A DNA stretch of 64,000 bases from Micromonospora polyrhachis (GTDB lineage Bacteria > Actinomycetota > Actinomycetes > Mycobacteriales > Micromonosporaceae): the NCBI RefSeq assembly GCF_014203835.1, contig NZ_JACHJW010000001.1, forward strand, positions 682,001 through 746,000. The letters run 5' to 3'. Of this stretch, positions 1 to 8,350 are shown piece by piece (within the stretch, counting starts at the first letter, position 1; each line of letters starts with the position of its first letter). The notes under the pieces are model-generated. The model did no database searches and had not been told where the DNA came from. It saw only the letters and a list, made by a program, of their open reading frames with translations. Made by a program: the position numbers and the translations under genes.

Positions 1-1
1 C

Positions 2-1213
2 CGGCCGTACGGTTCGGGTGCGGCCCTGCCCCACATCCGGCTGTCCAACAGTTGGCCCCCGCCGAGCAGCCAGTTACCGGCTCGGGTCACCACCGAGACC
101 GGCCTCGTGGTGGCCCTACTCGAACCACTCGACGCGACGGTGTTCGTGGCGGAGCCGGTCGACGGCGAACCGACCGGCGGATACGGCTGGTACGACCCGG
201 CCGCCTTCGCTGGCACGACGGTCCGCGACTGGGTGGCCCGTTCCGCGCCCACCACCCGACCACCGTGGTATCGGTCAGGCTGGTTCAGCCGGGCCGTCGA
301 CTGGATCGACGCGACGCTGGCCAGCCGGGGCGGACGCCGGACGGGACCGGTCGCCCAGATCCGGCACTGGACGACCTCCGCCGTACTCTGTGCCCCGACC
401 TCCGAGGGCCGGGTGTTCCTGAAGGCGGTGCTGCCGCACCTGGCCCACGAGCCACAGCTCATCAGGCACCTCGCGGGTTCGTGGCCAAGGGCGGTGCCCG
501 AGCTGCTCGCCCACTCCCCTGACGACGGCTGGTGGCTCACCGCCGACTTCGACGCCCAGCCACCGGTACGCGATGCGATCGGCGCCCTGCGAATGCTGGC
601 CCGGATCCAGGTCGGTGCGGTCGACCAGGTACGACGGTTGCGGGAGATCGGCTGCCCGCAGATCGGTCTCGACGACCTCGCCGATCAGGTGCCGGCACTG
701 ATGCGCCGGGCCGACCTGTGGCAACGCGCCGGCACACCGGACCGGGCGCAGTTGACCCGGATCGGAATGTGGTTGCAGGACCGGTGCGCCGAACTGGAGG
801 ACTTCGACCTCCCGCTCACCCTCGTGCACGGTGACTTCCACCAGCACAACGCCGCCGACCGGACGGACGGTCCGCTGCTGTTCGACTGGAGTTTCGCCGC
901 CGTCTCGCACCCGCTGTTCGACCTCGCCGGCTGGCTGCACTCGGTCGGCGAGCAGGACGCCCGACGGCAGCTCACCGCCTATCTGGACGGCTGGCGGAAG
1001 TTCGCCACACCGGGCACACTGCTGGACGCATGGCGGACCGCCCGGCCGGTCGCCGCCCTGGTGGAGTTGGCCAAGTTCGCCGATCTGGCCGACCGGATGG
1101 GCCCGGCGTACGCGTTCGACTACCTGCCGATGGCGTACGTCTGGGCCCGCCGGATCCGCGACGCGTTCGATGGCCGGGACGGGCAGCTCACCGGCTGGCG
1201 CGATCCGCAGTGA
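2..1213 (+). CDS. APH-family small-molecule phosphotransferase (5' end outside window)
   Basis: The C-terminal half carries the aminoglycoside/choline-kinase signature: HGDFHQHN (catalytic Asp and Asn), then LLFDWSFAAVSHPLFDLAGWL, which includes the metal-binding Asp of the DxD-like motif. The family transfers the ATP gamma-phosphate to a hydroxyl of a small molecule; the substrate cannot be told from the sequence. The frame is open to base 2 with coherent protein sequence before the first GTG at 107, so I treat the gene as truncated by the window edge rather than starting at 107. It ends at TGA 1211-1213 and converges on the ferredoxin gene 50 bp later. Confidence 0.75.
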   Translation, partial: RPYGSGAALPHIRLSNSWPPPSSQLPARVTTETGLVVALLEPLDATVFVAEPVDGEPTGGYGWYDPAAFAGTTVRDWVARSAPTTRPPWYRSGWFSRAVDWIDATLASRGGRRTGPVAQIRHWTTSAVLCAPTSEGRVFLKAVLPHLAHEPQLIRHLAGSWPRAVPELLAHSPDDGWWLTADFDAQPPVRDAIGALRMLARIQVGAVDQVRRLREIGCPQIGLDDLADQVPALMRRADLWQRAGTPDRAQLTRIGMWLQDRCAELEDFDLPLTLVHGDFHQHNAADRTDGPLLFDWSFAAVSHPLFDLAGWLHSVGEQDARRQLTAYLDGWRKFATPGTLLDAWRTARPVAALVELAKFADLADRMGPAYAFDYLPMAYVWARRIRDAFDGRDGQLTGWRDPQ

Positions 1214-1263
1214 CCGCCACCGCAGCTGGCGCACGATCCGCAGTGACCTGCCGAACCACACCG

Positions 1264-1482
1264 TCAGATCGGCTGTTCGTCGACTCGGCTCATGACGATC
1301 CGGATCGCACCGGAGGGACACAACTGTACGGCGTCCTGCACCGCCTCCCAGTGTTCGACGTCCGGCGGTGAGGCCAACACCAGCACCGTTCCGGCCTCCT
1401 CATCCTGGCCGAAGACTTCGGGTGCGGCGAGGGCACACATCCCCGCACCGCAACATCGCTCGGGGTTCGCCTCGACGAACAT
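1264..1482 (-). CDS. Small [3Fe-4S]-type ferredoxin, P450 redox partner
   Basis: A 72-residue acidic protein with the cysteine pattern RCCGAGMCALAAPEVF near the N-terminus and CPSGAI near the C-terminus, typical of single-cluster actinobacterial ferredoxins that pass electrons to cytochromes P450. It starts 6 nt after the stop of the P450 gene on the same strand, so the two are almost surely cotranscribed and work together. A reductase is not encoded nearby and would have to come from elsewhere in the genome. Confidence 0.9.
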   Translation of the reverse strand: MFVEANPERCCGAGMCALAAPEVFGQDEEAGTVLVLASPPDVEHWEAVQDAVQLCPSGAIRIVMSRVDEQPI

Positions 1483-1488
1483 CTGCGC

Positions 1489-2688
1489 CTACCAGGTGAC
1501 CGGAAGTCGATGCACGCCATAGATGGCCATGTCGGTCCGCAGGGGAACCTCCCGGGCCGGTACGGCCAGCCCCAGCGTGGGAAACTCGCGCAGTAGTGCC
1601 GGGTAGGCGATCCGCATCTCCACCCGGGCCAGCTGCTGCCCGAGGCACTGGTGCACACCGTGGCCGAAGGAGAGATGGCCGGTGGCGCGCCGGGTGATGT
1701 CGAGCTGCTCCGGCTCGGGAAAGCGCGCCGAATCCCAGTTGGCTCCGGGTACTGACACGGTGACCGACTCTCCGGCCCGGATCAGCTCGCCCTCGATTTC
1801 GACGTCCTCGGTCGCGGCACGCATCGGCCCGATGTGGATGATGCTCAGATAGCGCAGCAGTTCCTCGACCGCGTTGACGGCCAGTTCCGGCTCCGACCGC
1901 AACGCCGCCATCTGTTCCGGGTGCTGTAGCAGCGCGAACGTCCCGAGCGCGAGCATGTTGGCGGTGGTCTCGTGGCCGGCGATGAGCAGCAGCAGCCCGA
2001 TGTTGGTCAGTTCCTCGTCGGTCAGGTCGCTGCCGGTGACCAGACCGCCGAGCAGGTCGTCTCCCGGCTCCGCCCGCTTGTGTTCCACCAGATCCTGGAG
2101 AAACCGCTCCAGCTTGGTGGCTGCGGCCTGGCGCTGCTCGGCCTTGATATGCAGATCGAACAGTACGGCGGATTCGCGCTGGAATTCGTCCCGGGTCTCG
2201 TACGGCACACCGAGCAGTTCGCAGATCACCAGGGACGGGATGGGCAACGCGAAGGATCGCACCAGGTCCGCCGGTGGCCCTTCCTTGCGCATCGCGGCCA
2301 GGTGGTCGTCGGTGATCTGCTGGATGCGTGGGGTGAGCTGGTTCATTCGTCGGACGGTGAACTGCCCCATGAGCAGCCGACGGTAGCGGGTGTGTTCGGG
2401 CGGATCAGTGACGATCATGGCTCCCGGCGGTGCCGGTTCCAGGCGCTGCGGCGGCACATCCAGCGAAATAGGTGACCGGATCAGTTCTCGACGTGAGCTG
2501 AACCGGACGTCCGCCAGCACCGCCCGGGCCGCGTCGTAGCCAGTCACCAGCCAGCCCTCGTGCCCGTCGGGATAGATCATGCGGCTGACCGGCCGTTCGT
2601 CACGCAACGCGGTGAGATCGGTTGGCGGATCGAACGGCTGGACACGTTGGAGGGGTATTCCCTGGGGGATCGGTACCGTCGAGGTCAT
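1489..2688 (-). CDS. Cytochrome P450 monooxygenase
   Basis: A 399-residue soluble bacterial P450. The I-helix oxygen-activation motif is AGHETTANM, the K-helix ExxR is EELLRYLS, and the haem-ligand loop is FGHGVHQCLGQQLARVE with the cysteine thiolate. Length and motifs match actinobacterial class I P450s (CYP105/107-like), which hydroxylate or epoxidise secondary metabolites or xenobiotics using ferredoxin-delivered electrons. The ferredoxin gene follows 6 nt downstream. There is no biosynthetic cluster beside it, so the substrate is unknown. The start ATG at 2688 gives the usual short N-terminus before the proline-rich segment. Confidence 0.95.
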   Translation of the reverse strand: MTSTVPIPQGIPLQRVQPFDPPTDLTALRDERPVSRMIYPDGHEGWLVTGYDAARAVLADVRFSSRRELIRSPISLDVPPQRLEPAPPGAMIVTDPPEHTRYRRLLMGQFTVRRMNQLTPRIQQITDDHLAAMRKEGPPADLVRSFALPIPSLVICELLGVPYETRDEFQRESAVLFDLHIKAEQRQAAATKLERFLQDLVEHKRAEPGDDLLGGLVTGSDLTDEELTNIGLLLLIAGHETTANMLALGTFALLQHPEQMAALRSEPELAVNAVEELLRYLSIIHIGPMRAATEDVEIEGELIRAGESVTVSVPGANWDSARFPEPEQLDITRRATGHLSFGHGVHQCLGQQLARVEMRIAYPALLREFPTLGLAVPAREVPLRTDMAIYGVHRLPVTW

Positions 2689-2888
2689 CGGGGTGTCCTT
2701 CTCGGTAGAGCCAGCCCTGAGTCAGAGCAAAGTGGATGGAGCTTTGTCCGAGGCTGCGATGCCAGAGCAACGAGTCCACCGTTACCTCGATCGTCCTGCG
2801 GCACGCAACACGCCCAAAAACTACCGCCTGCTACTGCAACGACACCATCTGTCATGGTGGTCTTTTGCGCCAAATGCACGTACGCGGT

Positions 2889-3608
2889 TCAGCGCTCGTC
2901 GGGGGTGACCGCTCGCCACTCTCGCCAGCAAGCCAGGTGTTCGTAGACGTCACTCAACTCCTGCGCCACGTCAGGGCTTCCGGTTGCCACGACCGCGGCA
3001 GCAAGTATGTCCGTAGGCATTGGCCCCGCGAGCCACTGGTCGACCTCGCGCCAGAAGTCACTCGCTCGCCGCGCGGAACCCAGGAGATCCTGGACCAGGG
3101 CGGCGAGCTGGCGCGCTGCGGGTTCCCCGGCCACTGCCGGCCATCCGAACAAATAGGGCGCGACGCTTTGGCCGCAGTCGGCAATGGTGTCGAGCACCTC
3201 GCTCGGCTCACATGGGCCGGGATAGGTCGATGTGGTCTGCTTCCACCACGCTGCTGCGAAGTCTCCGATCGCACGCCGCTCGTCGTCGGCACCCGACCGC
3301 CATGGGCCACCAATCCGGTGCGGCAGAAACGACGGGTAGCTCCATTGGTTCATCTCACCACTCGCGACCAGTTCCAGGAGCCGGGGCAGGAAGTGGTTCA
3401 GGTAGCGCTGGTCGCCCCAGGTCGTCATGGACTTGGACAGCAGCGGGCCGAGTTGTTCGTCGGTAAGGTGACGCAGCGGTGTGCGGTGGAGGTCCACCAC
3501 CTGCTCCGGGCCGACACAGTGGTCGCAGTAGGCCACGGACTCGATCAGCGGGTAGCGCGCGAAGACCTCGTAGAGAGCCTCGACCGCTGCCTCCACGCCG
3601 CTACGCAT
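2889..3608 (-). CDS. Conserved protein with CxxC motif, function unknown
   Basis: A 239-residue soluble protein without signal peptide or membrane segment. The N-terminal part has YCDHCVGPEQV (a CxxC pair) followed by LRHLTDEQLG and TTWGDQRYLNHFLPRLLEL. I recall uncharacterised bacterial proteins with this same CxxC plus HFLPR...L pattern, but no function is known to me. The rest is helical and rich in Trp and Ala. It stands alone: 200 bp separate it from the P450 and 144 bp from the xylanase, both on the same strand. Confidence 0.75.
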   Translation of the reverse strand: MRSGVEAAVEALYEVFARYPLIESVAYCDHCVGPEQVVDLHRTPLRHLTDEQLGPLLSKSMTTWGDQRYLNHFLPRLLELVASGEMNQWSYPSFLPHRIGGPWRSGADDERRAIGDFAAAWWKQTTSTYPGPCEPSEVLDTIADCGQSVAPYLFGWPAVAGEPAARQLAALVQDLLGSARRASDFWREVDQWLAGPMPTDILAAAVVATGSPDVAQELSDVYEHLACWREWRAVTPDER

Positions 3609-3692
3609 CAGAGCAGGCTAGTCACGTGTCGATCCGGCTACCACAGGATTTCATGGGAACGACCGACTGCCGACGGTGCCGCTGAGCCACGC

Positions 3693-3732
3693 ATGCGGAT
3701 GGGGCACCCGTACTCGGATTCCCCACCCGCAT
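3693..3732 (-). terminator. Hairpin after the xylanase gene
   Basis: Arms ATGCGGATGGGG (3693-3704) and CCCCACCCGCAT (3721-3732) pair with one G-U position over 12 bp around a 16-nt loop. The hairpin lies 20 bp beyond the xylanase stop codon on the minus strand and likely acts as its rho-independent terminator, without a strong U tract, as is common in actinobacteria. Confidence 0.55.
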
Positions 3733-3752
3733 TCGCCGGACGCGCGATCAGA

Positions 3753-5186
3753 TCAGCCGATGGTGCAAGGGTTGCCGTTCAGGGCGTACGACGTGGGCGA
3801 CGGGTTGGTGCCGCTGTGCGTCCCCTGGAAGCCGAAGCTCTGCGAACCGTTCGGGGGTATCGTGCCGTTCCAGCTCATGTTTTGGGCGGTGACCTGCCCA
3901 CCGGACTGTGTCACGGTGGCGTTCCAGCCCGAGGTGACCTGCTGGCCGGCGGTGAAGCCGAAGGTCAGGATCCAGCCGTTGACGGTCGTCGTGCCGAGGT
4001 TGGCGACGGTGACGTTGGCGGTGAAGCCGGTGTTCCACGTGTTGGGTGTGTAGCTGACCCGGCAGCCACCGACTGGCGGCGGAGTGGTGGGCGAGGTGAC
4101 CGTCGGCGTCGGCGTGGGCGTCACGATTCCGCCGAGCGCCTCGGTCACCGCGTCGTACGCCGGCTTCCGCTGGTAGTTGTCGTCCCAGATCAACGCCGCC
4201 CCCTGGCCGGGGAAGGTGCCGGGGACCCAGGAGTACCGGTCGGTGATGCCCCAGACCGTGACACCGGCACACCGGGCCACCGCCAGGCACACCTGGAAGA
4301 CCCGCCGGTAGTCGGCGGCCTGGTTGGCCAACTTGGTGGCGTCGGCCGGAGTCTGCATGCGGATGTCCAGCTCGGTGATGCGTACGTCGACTCCGAGGTC
4401 AGCGAAGCGCTGGAGGTTCTGCTGCATATTGGCCGGCACTTGCCCGACGATCAGATGCGCCTGGAAGCCGACACAGTCGATCGGTACGCCCCGCGCCTTG
4501 AAGTCCTGGACCAGGCTGTAGATCGCGGTGCTCTTGTTGTTGATCCCGTCGGTGCTGTAGTCGTTGATGCACAGTTTGGCGGTCGGGTCGGCAGCTCGGG
4601 CGGCCCGGAACGCCTCCTCGATGTAGCCGTTGCCGAGCCGCTGCTGGAACACCGAACTCCGGCGGGATCCGTCGTCGTTGAACGCCTCGTTGACCACGTC
4701 CCAGGCGGTCACCCGACCGCGATAACGCCCGGCCACCGCGCTGATGTGGTCGACCATTGCGGTACGCAGTTCGGCCGGTGACGACAGGTTGCTGACCCAG
4801 CCGGGCAGTTGCGAGTGCCAGACCAGCGTGTGGCCGTACAGCTTCTTGCCGCCGCTGGTGGCGTAGTTCGCCACCTGGTCGGCGCCGTTCCAGTTGAACG
4901 AGCCCCGCGCGGGCTCGGTGGCGTCCCACTTCATCGCGTTCTCGGCGACGACCAGGTTGAACTCGGTGTCGGCGATGTTGCGATAGGCGGACTCCGACAG
5001 GCGGTTCGGGTCGAGGGCGAAGCCGATCTCCTTCCCCTTCGCCTCCGCCAGGTCCTTGAGCGTAGTGGCGGAACTGGCAAGGGCCGGCACCACGGCCCCG
5101 GCGATCATCGCCAGGGCCGTGGCCGTGAGAAGCCCGACGAGGGTACGGCGACGGCCTCTCCCCGGATGGGTCCTTCTGTCGATCAT
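3753..5186 (-). CDS. Secreted GH10 endo-1,4-beta-xylanase with C-terminal CBM2
   Basis: 477 residues. A signal peptide (MIDRR start, arginine-rich n-region, hydrophobic core, cleavage near ALASSA) precedes a GH10 catalytic domain (about residues 45-345). [12 protein letters not shown] holds the acid/base Glu and ITELDIRM the nucleophile Glu; WHSQLPGWV is a substrate-site motif. A Thr/Pro linker leads to a family 2 carbohydrate-binding module (about 375-477) with conserved Trp residues and the Cys pair. It hydrolyses xylan outside the cell while bound to cellulose. The ATG at 5186 has a strong GGAGGAGA ribosome site; longer in-frame extensions upstream lack one. A CebR-like operator lies 160 bp upstream. 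Confidence 0.95.
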   Translation of the reverse strand: MIDRRTHPGRGRRRTLVGLLTATALAMIAGAVVPALASSATTLKDLAEAKGKEIGFALDPNRLSESAYRNIADTEFNLVVAENAMKWDATEPARGSFNWNGADQVANYATSGGKKLYGHTLVWHSQLPGWVSNLSSPAELRTAMVDHISAVAGRYRGRVTAWDVVNEAFNDDGSRRSSVFQQRLGNGYIEEAFRAARAADPTAKLCINDYSTDGINNKSTAIYSLVQDFKARGVPIDCVGFQAHLIVGQVPANMQQNLQRFADLGVDVRITELDIRMQTPADATKLANQAADYRRVFQVCLAVARCAGVTVWGITDRYSWVPGTFPGQGAALIWDDNYQRKPAYDAVTEALGGIVTPTPTPTVTSPTTPPPVGGCRVSYTPNTWNTGFTANVTVANLGTTTVNGWILTFGFTAGQQVTSGWNATVTQSGGQVTAQNMSWNGTIPPNGSQSFGFQGTHSGTNPSPTSYALNGNPCTIG

Positions 5187-5549
5187 GAGGTCTCCTCCAC
5201 AGACGGATGGGTGACCTCGGCCGGGTACGCCGATGGCACGACGGACACGTCGAATGCCGCGTGCCCCGTCACTGGAAACCGTGCAGACGACAACAACGGG
5301 GCGGGTGATCCGGCCGAGCGTGACACGCACGACGGCCACCGTCGATGGGAGCGCTTCCAAGTATCAGCACGCGGCGAAGCTCGCGTCAATGGGGTGATTC
5401 GCCTGCTCGCGTTTGCCACGCGCGTAGGGGGTCCACCACGCCAACTTGGCTTACGCTCGCTGGAACACCAGGTACGTCATTTTCGCCCGGATGAGGTACG
5501 TGCTGTCCCAGTCGATCACAAGGGGGTGCGACCAGGACTTTCGCGAAAC
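5187..5549. other. Intergenic promoter region between xylanase and DinB-family genes
   Basis: This 363-bp stretch has no convincing gene. It holds the upstream region of the xylanase, including the CebR-like palindrome at 5346-5359 and the Shine-Dalgarno next to 5186. Open frames crossing it are compositional. Confidence 0.6.
5346..5359. promoter_or_regulatory. CebR-like operator (LacI-family box)
   Basis: TGGGAGCGCTTCCA differs at one position from the perfect palindrome TGGGAGCGCTCCCA, the known CebR binding site that controls cellulose and xylan utilisation genes in Streptomyces, Thermobifida and relatives. It lies 160 bp upstream of the xylanase ATG. By analogy a LacI-family repressor released by cello-oligosaccharide would control this gene; the repressor itself is not in the window. 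Confidence 0.75.
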
Positions 5550-6152
5550 TCAGCGGTCTCGGGCCCCCTCCGCCACCCGCTGTAGACGGCGGTAGTGCTC
5601 CTGCCGCTCGGACTGGTCTCCGAACCCCAGGTTCCCGTTTCCCTTCCGCGCCCCTGCGGCACCGTCGATGAGTTCCCGGACGATGTCCGCATGCCCGGCA
5701 TGCCGGTGCGTTTCAGCGATCACATGCAGCAAGATGCGGTGCAACGTGACCTCGTTGCGGTCGGCCGGCCACCACGGGACGCGACCGACCACGTCGAGTG
5801 CGAGTTCCTCGATCGTCGCGTCGGAGTGGGCCCAGACTCGACGATAGAAGTCGACGATCAGCTCCCGCGACTCATCGCGCGTCGCCCACATGTCCGCGTT
5901 GGGCTCCGCATCGTCTTCATGCCCGGGCAGCGGCGACTCGAACGGACGGCCGAATGTCTCACCGAAGTACCCCGCCTCCACCAGGGCAACGTGCTTCACC
6001 AGTCCCAGCAGATTCGTGCCCGTTGGCGTCAACGGGCGGCGAAGGTCGTACTCCGAAAGCCCCTCCAGCTTCCACAACAGCGCATCACGAGCATCCTGTA
6101 GGTACAGGCGAAAGCCAGCCTTCATCTCGGATCCGGTCATGCCGGACAGCAT
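5550..6152 (-). CDS. DinB-family (DUF664) protein
   Basis: A 200-residue four-helix-bundle protein. LLGLVKHVALVEAGYFGETFGRP and the C-terminal LHRILLHVIAETHRHAGHADIVRELIDG carry the three spaced histidines of the DinB/DUF664 metal site. Related proteins include bacillithiol- or mycothiol-dependent S-transferases; which thiol, if any, this one uses cannot be read from sequence. It is monocistronic, facing the same way as the xylanase but 363 bp from it. Confidence 0.85.
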   Translation of the reverse strand: MLSGMTGSEMKAGFRLYLQDARDALLWKLEGLSEYDLRRPLTPTGTNLLGLVKHVALVEAGYFGETFGRPFESPLPGHEDDAEPNADMWATRDESRELIVDFYRRVWAHSDATIEELALDVVGRVPWWPADRNEVTLHRILLHVIAETHRHAGHADIVRELIDGAAGARKGNGNLGFGDQSERQEHYRRLQRVAEGARDR

Positions 6153-6576
6153 GTCACCAACCAGCCGTTACCAGCGCACCGCACCGCACCGGACGAGGGC
6201 GGGATCCGCACCTAGATGTCCGGAATAAGGCGGGGTCATCCCTGAAATCCCCGTGATCGACACTGGTCGGTGTCCGGATCCGCGGAATGGGCCCCCACCC
6301 CCAGGCGTTGAACCCACCGACGCCCGGAGCAGCACCCCCCACCTCCGGCCTCCCCGGACAGGCCCCCGGCGACCAACAGGTCCGCCCCCGGCACCCGGGC
6401 CCCGGCGGAAATAGCCGCCGGCCCACAGTCGTTACACCCCCGGGACACCCAAGGAAGACGCACAGCGAACCAGGGTTTCCCCCTTCCTACTTACTCCATT
6501 CCCTTTGTTCGCGGCACCCCACACCCCCACGTGACGCGCGTGCCGCACACCCCCGGAACGAAAGGAACCACCCATC
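6153..6576. other. C-rich intergenic region and leader of the C39-like peptidase
   Basis: 424 bp with no supportable gene. The stretch 6280-6570 is very rich in C on the plus strand, matching the skew of the gene that follows. It contains a short perfect hairpin, CCGGCGG (6402-6408) / CCGCCGG (6415-6421) with loop AAATAG, and ends in a GAAAGGAA ribosome site before 6577. I looked for a c-di-AMP (ydaO) riboswitch because that class precedes cell-wall hydrolases, and could not convince myself of one. Confidence 0.5.
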
Positions 6577-7236
6577 ATGAACACCACCACCCTGCGCAAG
6601 ACCGCCCTCGGCATCGCCGGCCTCGCCTTCACCGGCGGCCTCGCCGCCGCCCCCTTCACCACCACCCCCGCCCACGCCGACAGCGGCAAGCCGGCCACCA
6701 AGATCCAACACGACAAGCGCGACAGCGGTAAGGCCAAGGAACTCAACCTCAAGTACGAAGCCCAAACCAACTTCTACTACTGCGGCCCCGCCGCCACCCG
6801 AAACGCGTTGAGCGCCTCCGGCCACCACATCAACCAAGACGAAGCCGCCAAGCAACTCGGCACCACCGAAGACGGCACCAACTCCGCCGAAGACACCACC
6901 CGCGTCCTCAACAAGGTCGTCGGCGGCGACAAGTACAAGACCATCGCCATCCCCGACCGCAACGCCGACGACAAGCAGACCAACAAACTCGCCGACGACA
7001 TCCGCAAGGCAGTCGACAACGGCCGCGCCGTCGTCGCCAACATCGCCGGCACCGCCACCGACACAGAAGGCGGCACCCACTCCTTCCAAGGCGGCCACTA
7101 CATCTCCGTCACCGGCTACACCGACAACGGCAACAAGGTGAAAATCGCAGACTCCGCCAACCCCAACACCGCCAGCTACTGGATGACCACCGACAACCTC
7201 GCCGACTGGATCGCCACCCGCGGCTACTCCGCCTGA
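6577..7236 (+). CDS. Exported C39-like papain-fold cysteine peptidase
   Basis: 219 residues. A signal peptide (MNTTTLRK, hydrophobic core, Ala-His-Ala cleavage near residue 33) is followed by a charged linker and a peptidase_C39_2-like domain. FYYCGPAATRNAL contains the catalytic Cys preceded by the usual aromatic residues; GGHYISVTGY holds the His; VKIADSANP supplies the third catalytic position. It is likely secreted or surface-held; its substrate is unknown. Codons are strikingly C-ending and A-ending Gln/Glu codons (CAA, GAA) are frequent, unlike the neighbouring genes. A perfect terminator follows 21 bp after the stop. No partner genes. Confidence 0.85.
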   Translation: MNTTTLRKTALGIAGLAFTGGLAAAPFTTTPAHADSGKPATKIQHDKRDSGKAKELNLKYEAQTNFYYCGPAATRNALSASGHHINQDEAAKQLGTTEDGTNSAEDTTRVLNKVVGGDKYKTIAIPDRNADDKQTNKLADDIRKAVDNGRAVVANIAGTATDTEGGTHSFQGGHYISVTGYTDNGNKVKIADSANPNTASYWMTTDNLADWIATRGYSA

Positions 7237-7257
7237 TCCAGACACACAAACAACACA

Positions 7258-7292
7258 ACGAAGGGCCAGCCCACACCGGGCTGGCCCTTCGT
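7258..7292 (+). terminator. Strong terminator after the C39-like peptidase
   Basis: A perfect 15-bp stem, ACGAAGGGCCAGCCC (7258-7272) with its exact complement at 7278-7292, around a 5-nt loop ACACC. It lies between two convergent genes and probably serves both. Confidence 0.85.
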
Positions 7293-7336
7293 CATGTCCT
7301 GCGGCGGCATCCGAGCCGACCCGCCATCCCAAGCCG

Positions 7337-8242
7337 TCATGTCTGAAGAGCCACGCCCCGAAAGACCTCGCTCTGGTGCCAGGCCACATGCTGGGCAGCC
7401 GGCACCGCAGTCCCTGGCCGAGGCCGCAACGGTCGACCGTGCAGCCGGTACAGGATCCGGCCGGCCTCCGTACGCGTGGTGAAGCTCGCCGAAACCTGTA
7501 TCCGCAGGTCCTTTGTGAGCCCCAAGGCACCTCGGTCGAACAGCTTGTGGTGCAGTACGCACAGCGCCAAGCCGTTGTCGAGGTCATCCGGACCACCATG
7601 CTTGAACCAGCGCACGTGGGCGGCCTCGATCCCGACCGGCCAGTTGCCGAGCTGGCCGTCGAACCCGCAGAAGGCACACTGACAGTCCCAGGCCCGCAGC
7701 ACCGCCGACGGCCATTTCGGATCACGCCTCCGGGCGTCCCCGTCCGGCTCCGGGATCACCTCGCCCGAGTGGCGGACCTCGTCGGGATCGAGTCCTACCG
7801 CAACCAGCACATCCGCTGCCACCGTATCGGGGAAGTGACTCTCGACAAGGGTACGGGCAACCGATTTGACCAGGCCCGGGTCGTCGCGAAACGCTCGCTC
7901 CAACGCCGGGACGAGGCTGCCCACCACCCGCTCCTCCACCAGTGGACGAACCAGATCCATCGGCACGTCACGGTCCAACACCCAGATGCCGTCACTACGC
8001 AGCCGGGTGAACGGGTAGGCGGCCCCCTGCCTCCGACTCGTCCGGCTGGCCGGACCATACTCGGCAAGCAGGTCACCGAGTAGGCTCTCCGCTTCGGACC
8101 AGGGCAGGGCGCTGGTTCCGTACCGGGCGAACCGGCCCAGGGCCAACAGCAGAAGCAGCGGCTTGTGCGGGGCACGACGTCCGTCCTTCTGGTGCTGACG
8201 TAGTCGCTCCAGCCGCCGCAGCATCACAGAAGCTTCCGGCAT
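7337..8242 (-). CDS. SBD-HNH restriction endonuclease candidate, phosphorothioate-DNA type
   Basis: 301 residues with two parts. Residues 10-105 (RAPHKPLLLLLALGRFARYG, then PWSEAE...LLAEYGP and YPFTRLRSDGIWVL) match the sulfur-binding domain seen in ScoMcrA-like enzymes that recognise phosphorothioated DNA. The C-terminal half is an HNH nuclease: CAFCGF, IEAAHVRWFKHGG, NGLALCVLHHKLFDRG, giving the His-Asn-His core and paired zinc Cys residues. Such proteins are type IV restriction factors that cut incoming S-modified DNA. No dnd or ssp modification genes are nearby, as expected for a defence against foreign modification. It ends convergently with the C39 gene and starts 109 bp after the htpG stop. 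Confidence 0.85.
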   Translation of the reverse strand: MPEASVMLRRLERLRQHQKDGRRAPHKPLLLLLALGRFARYGTSALPWSEAESLLGDLLAEYGPASRTSRRQGAAYPFTRLRSDGIWVLDRDVPMDLVRPLVEERVVGSLVPALERAFRDDPGLVKSVARTLVESHFPDTVAADVLVAVGLDPDEVRHSGEVIPEPDGDARRRDPKWPSAVLRAWDCQCAFCGFDGQLGNWPVGIEAAHVRWFKHGGPDDLDNGLALCVLHHKLFDRGALGLTKDLRIQVSASFTTRTEAGRILYRLHGRPLRPRPGTAVPAAQHVAWHQSEVFRGVALQT

Positions 8243-8293
8243 CGCCGTTCCATCATCCTCGGGTGCACGGGGAAGGACAGGGCCCGTAGCGAG

Positions 8294-8337
8294 GGGGCCG
8301 GGTTTGCCGAAGCGAAGATACCTGGCAACCCGGCCCC
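8294..8337 (-). terminator. Terminator after htpG
   Basis: GGGGCCGGGTTTGCC (8294-8308) pairs with GGCAACCCGGCCCC (8324-8337) over 14 bp with one bulged T. It lies 14 bp beyond the htpG stop on the minus strand. Confidence 0.75.
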
Positions 8338-8350
8338 GAGTGGCATTCCG

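Noticed and set aside
2736-4781. 681-codon open frame on the plus strand
   Set aside because: It runs antisense through the CxxC-protein and xylanase genes, has low-complexity Arg/Gly sequence and no domain; a GC-rich shadow frame.
6402-6576. c-di-AMP (ydaO) riboswitch before the C39-like peptidase
   Set aside because: Only scattered motif-like words; the conserved core and order were not found.
6487-7725. 412-codon minus frame over the C39 gene
   Set aside because: Val/Gly/Ala-only composition, antisense of a clear signal-peptide protein; produced by the C-skew of that gene.
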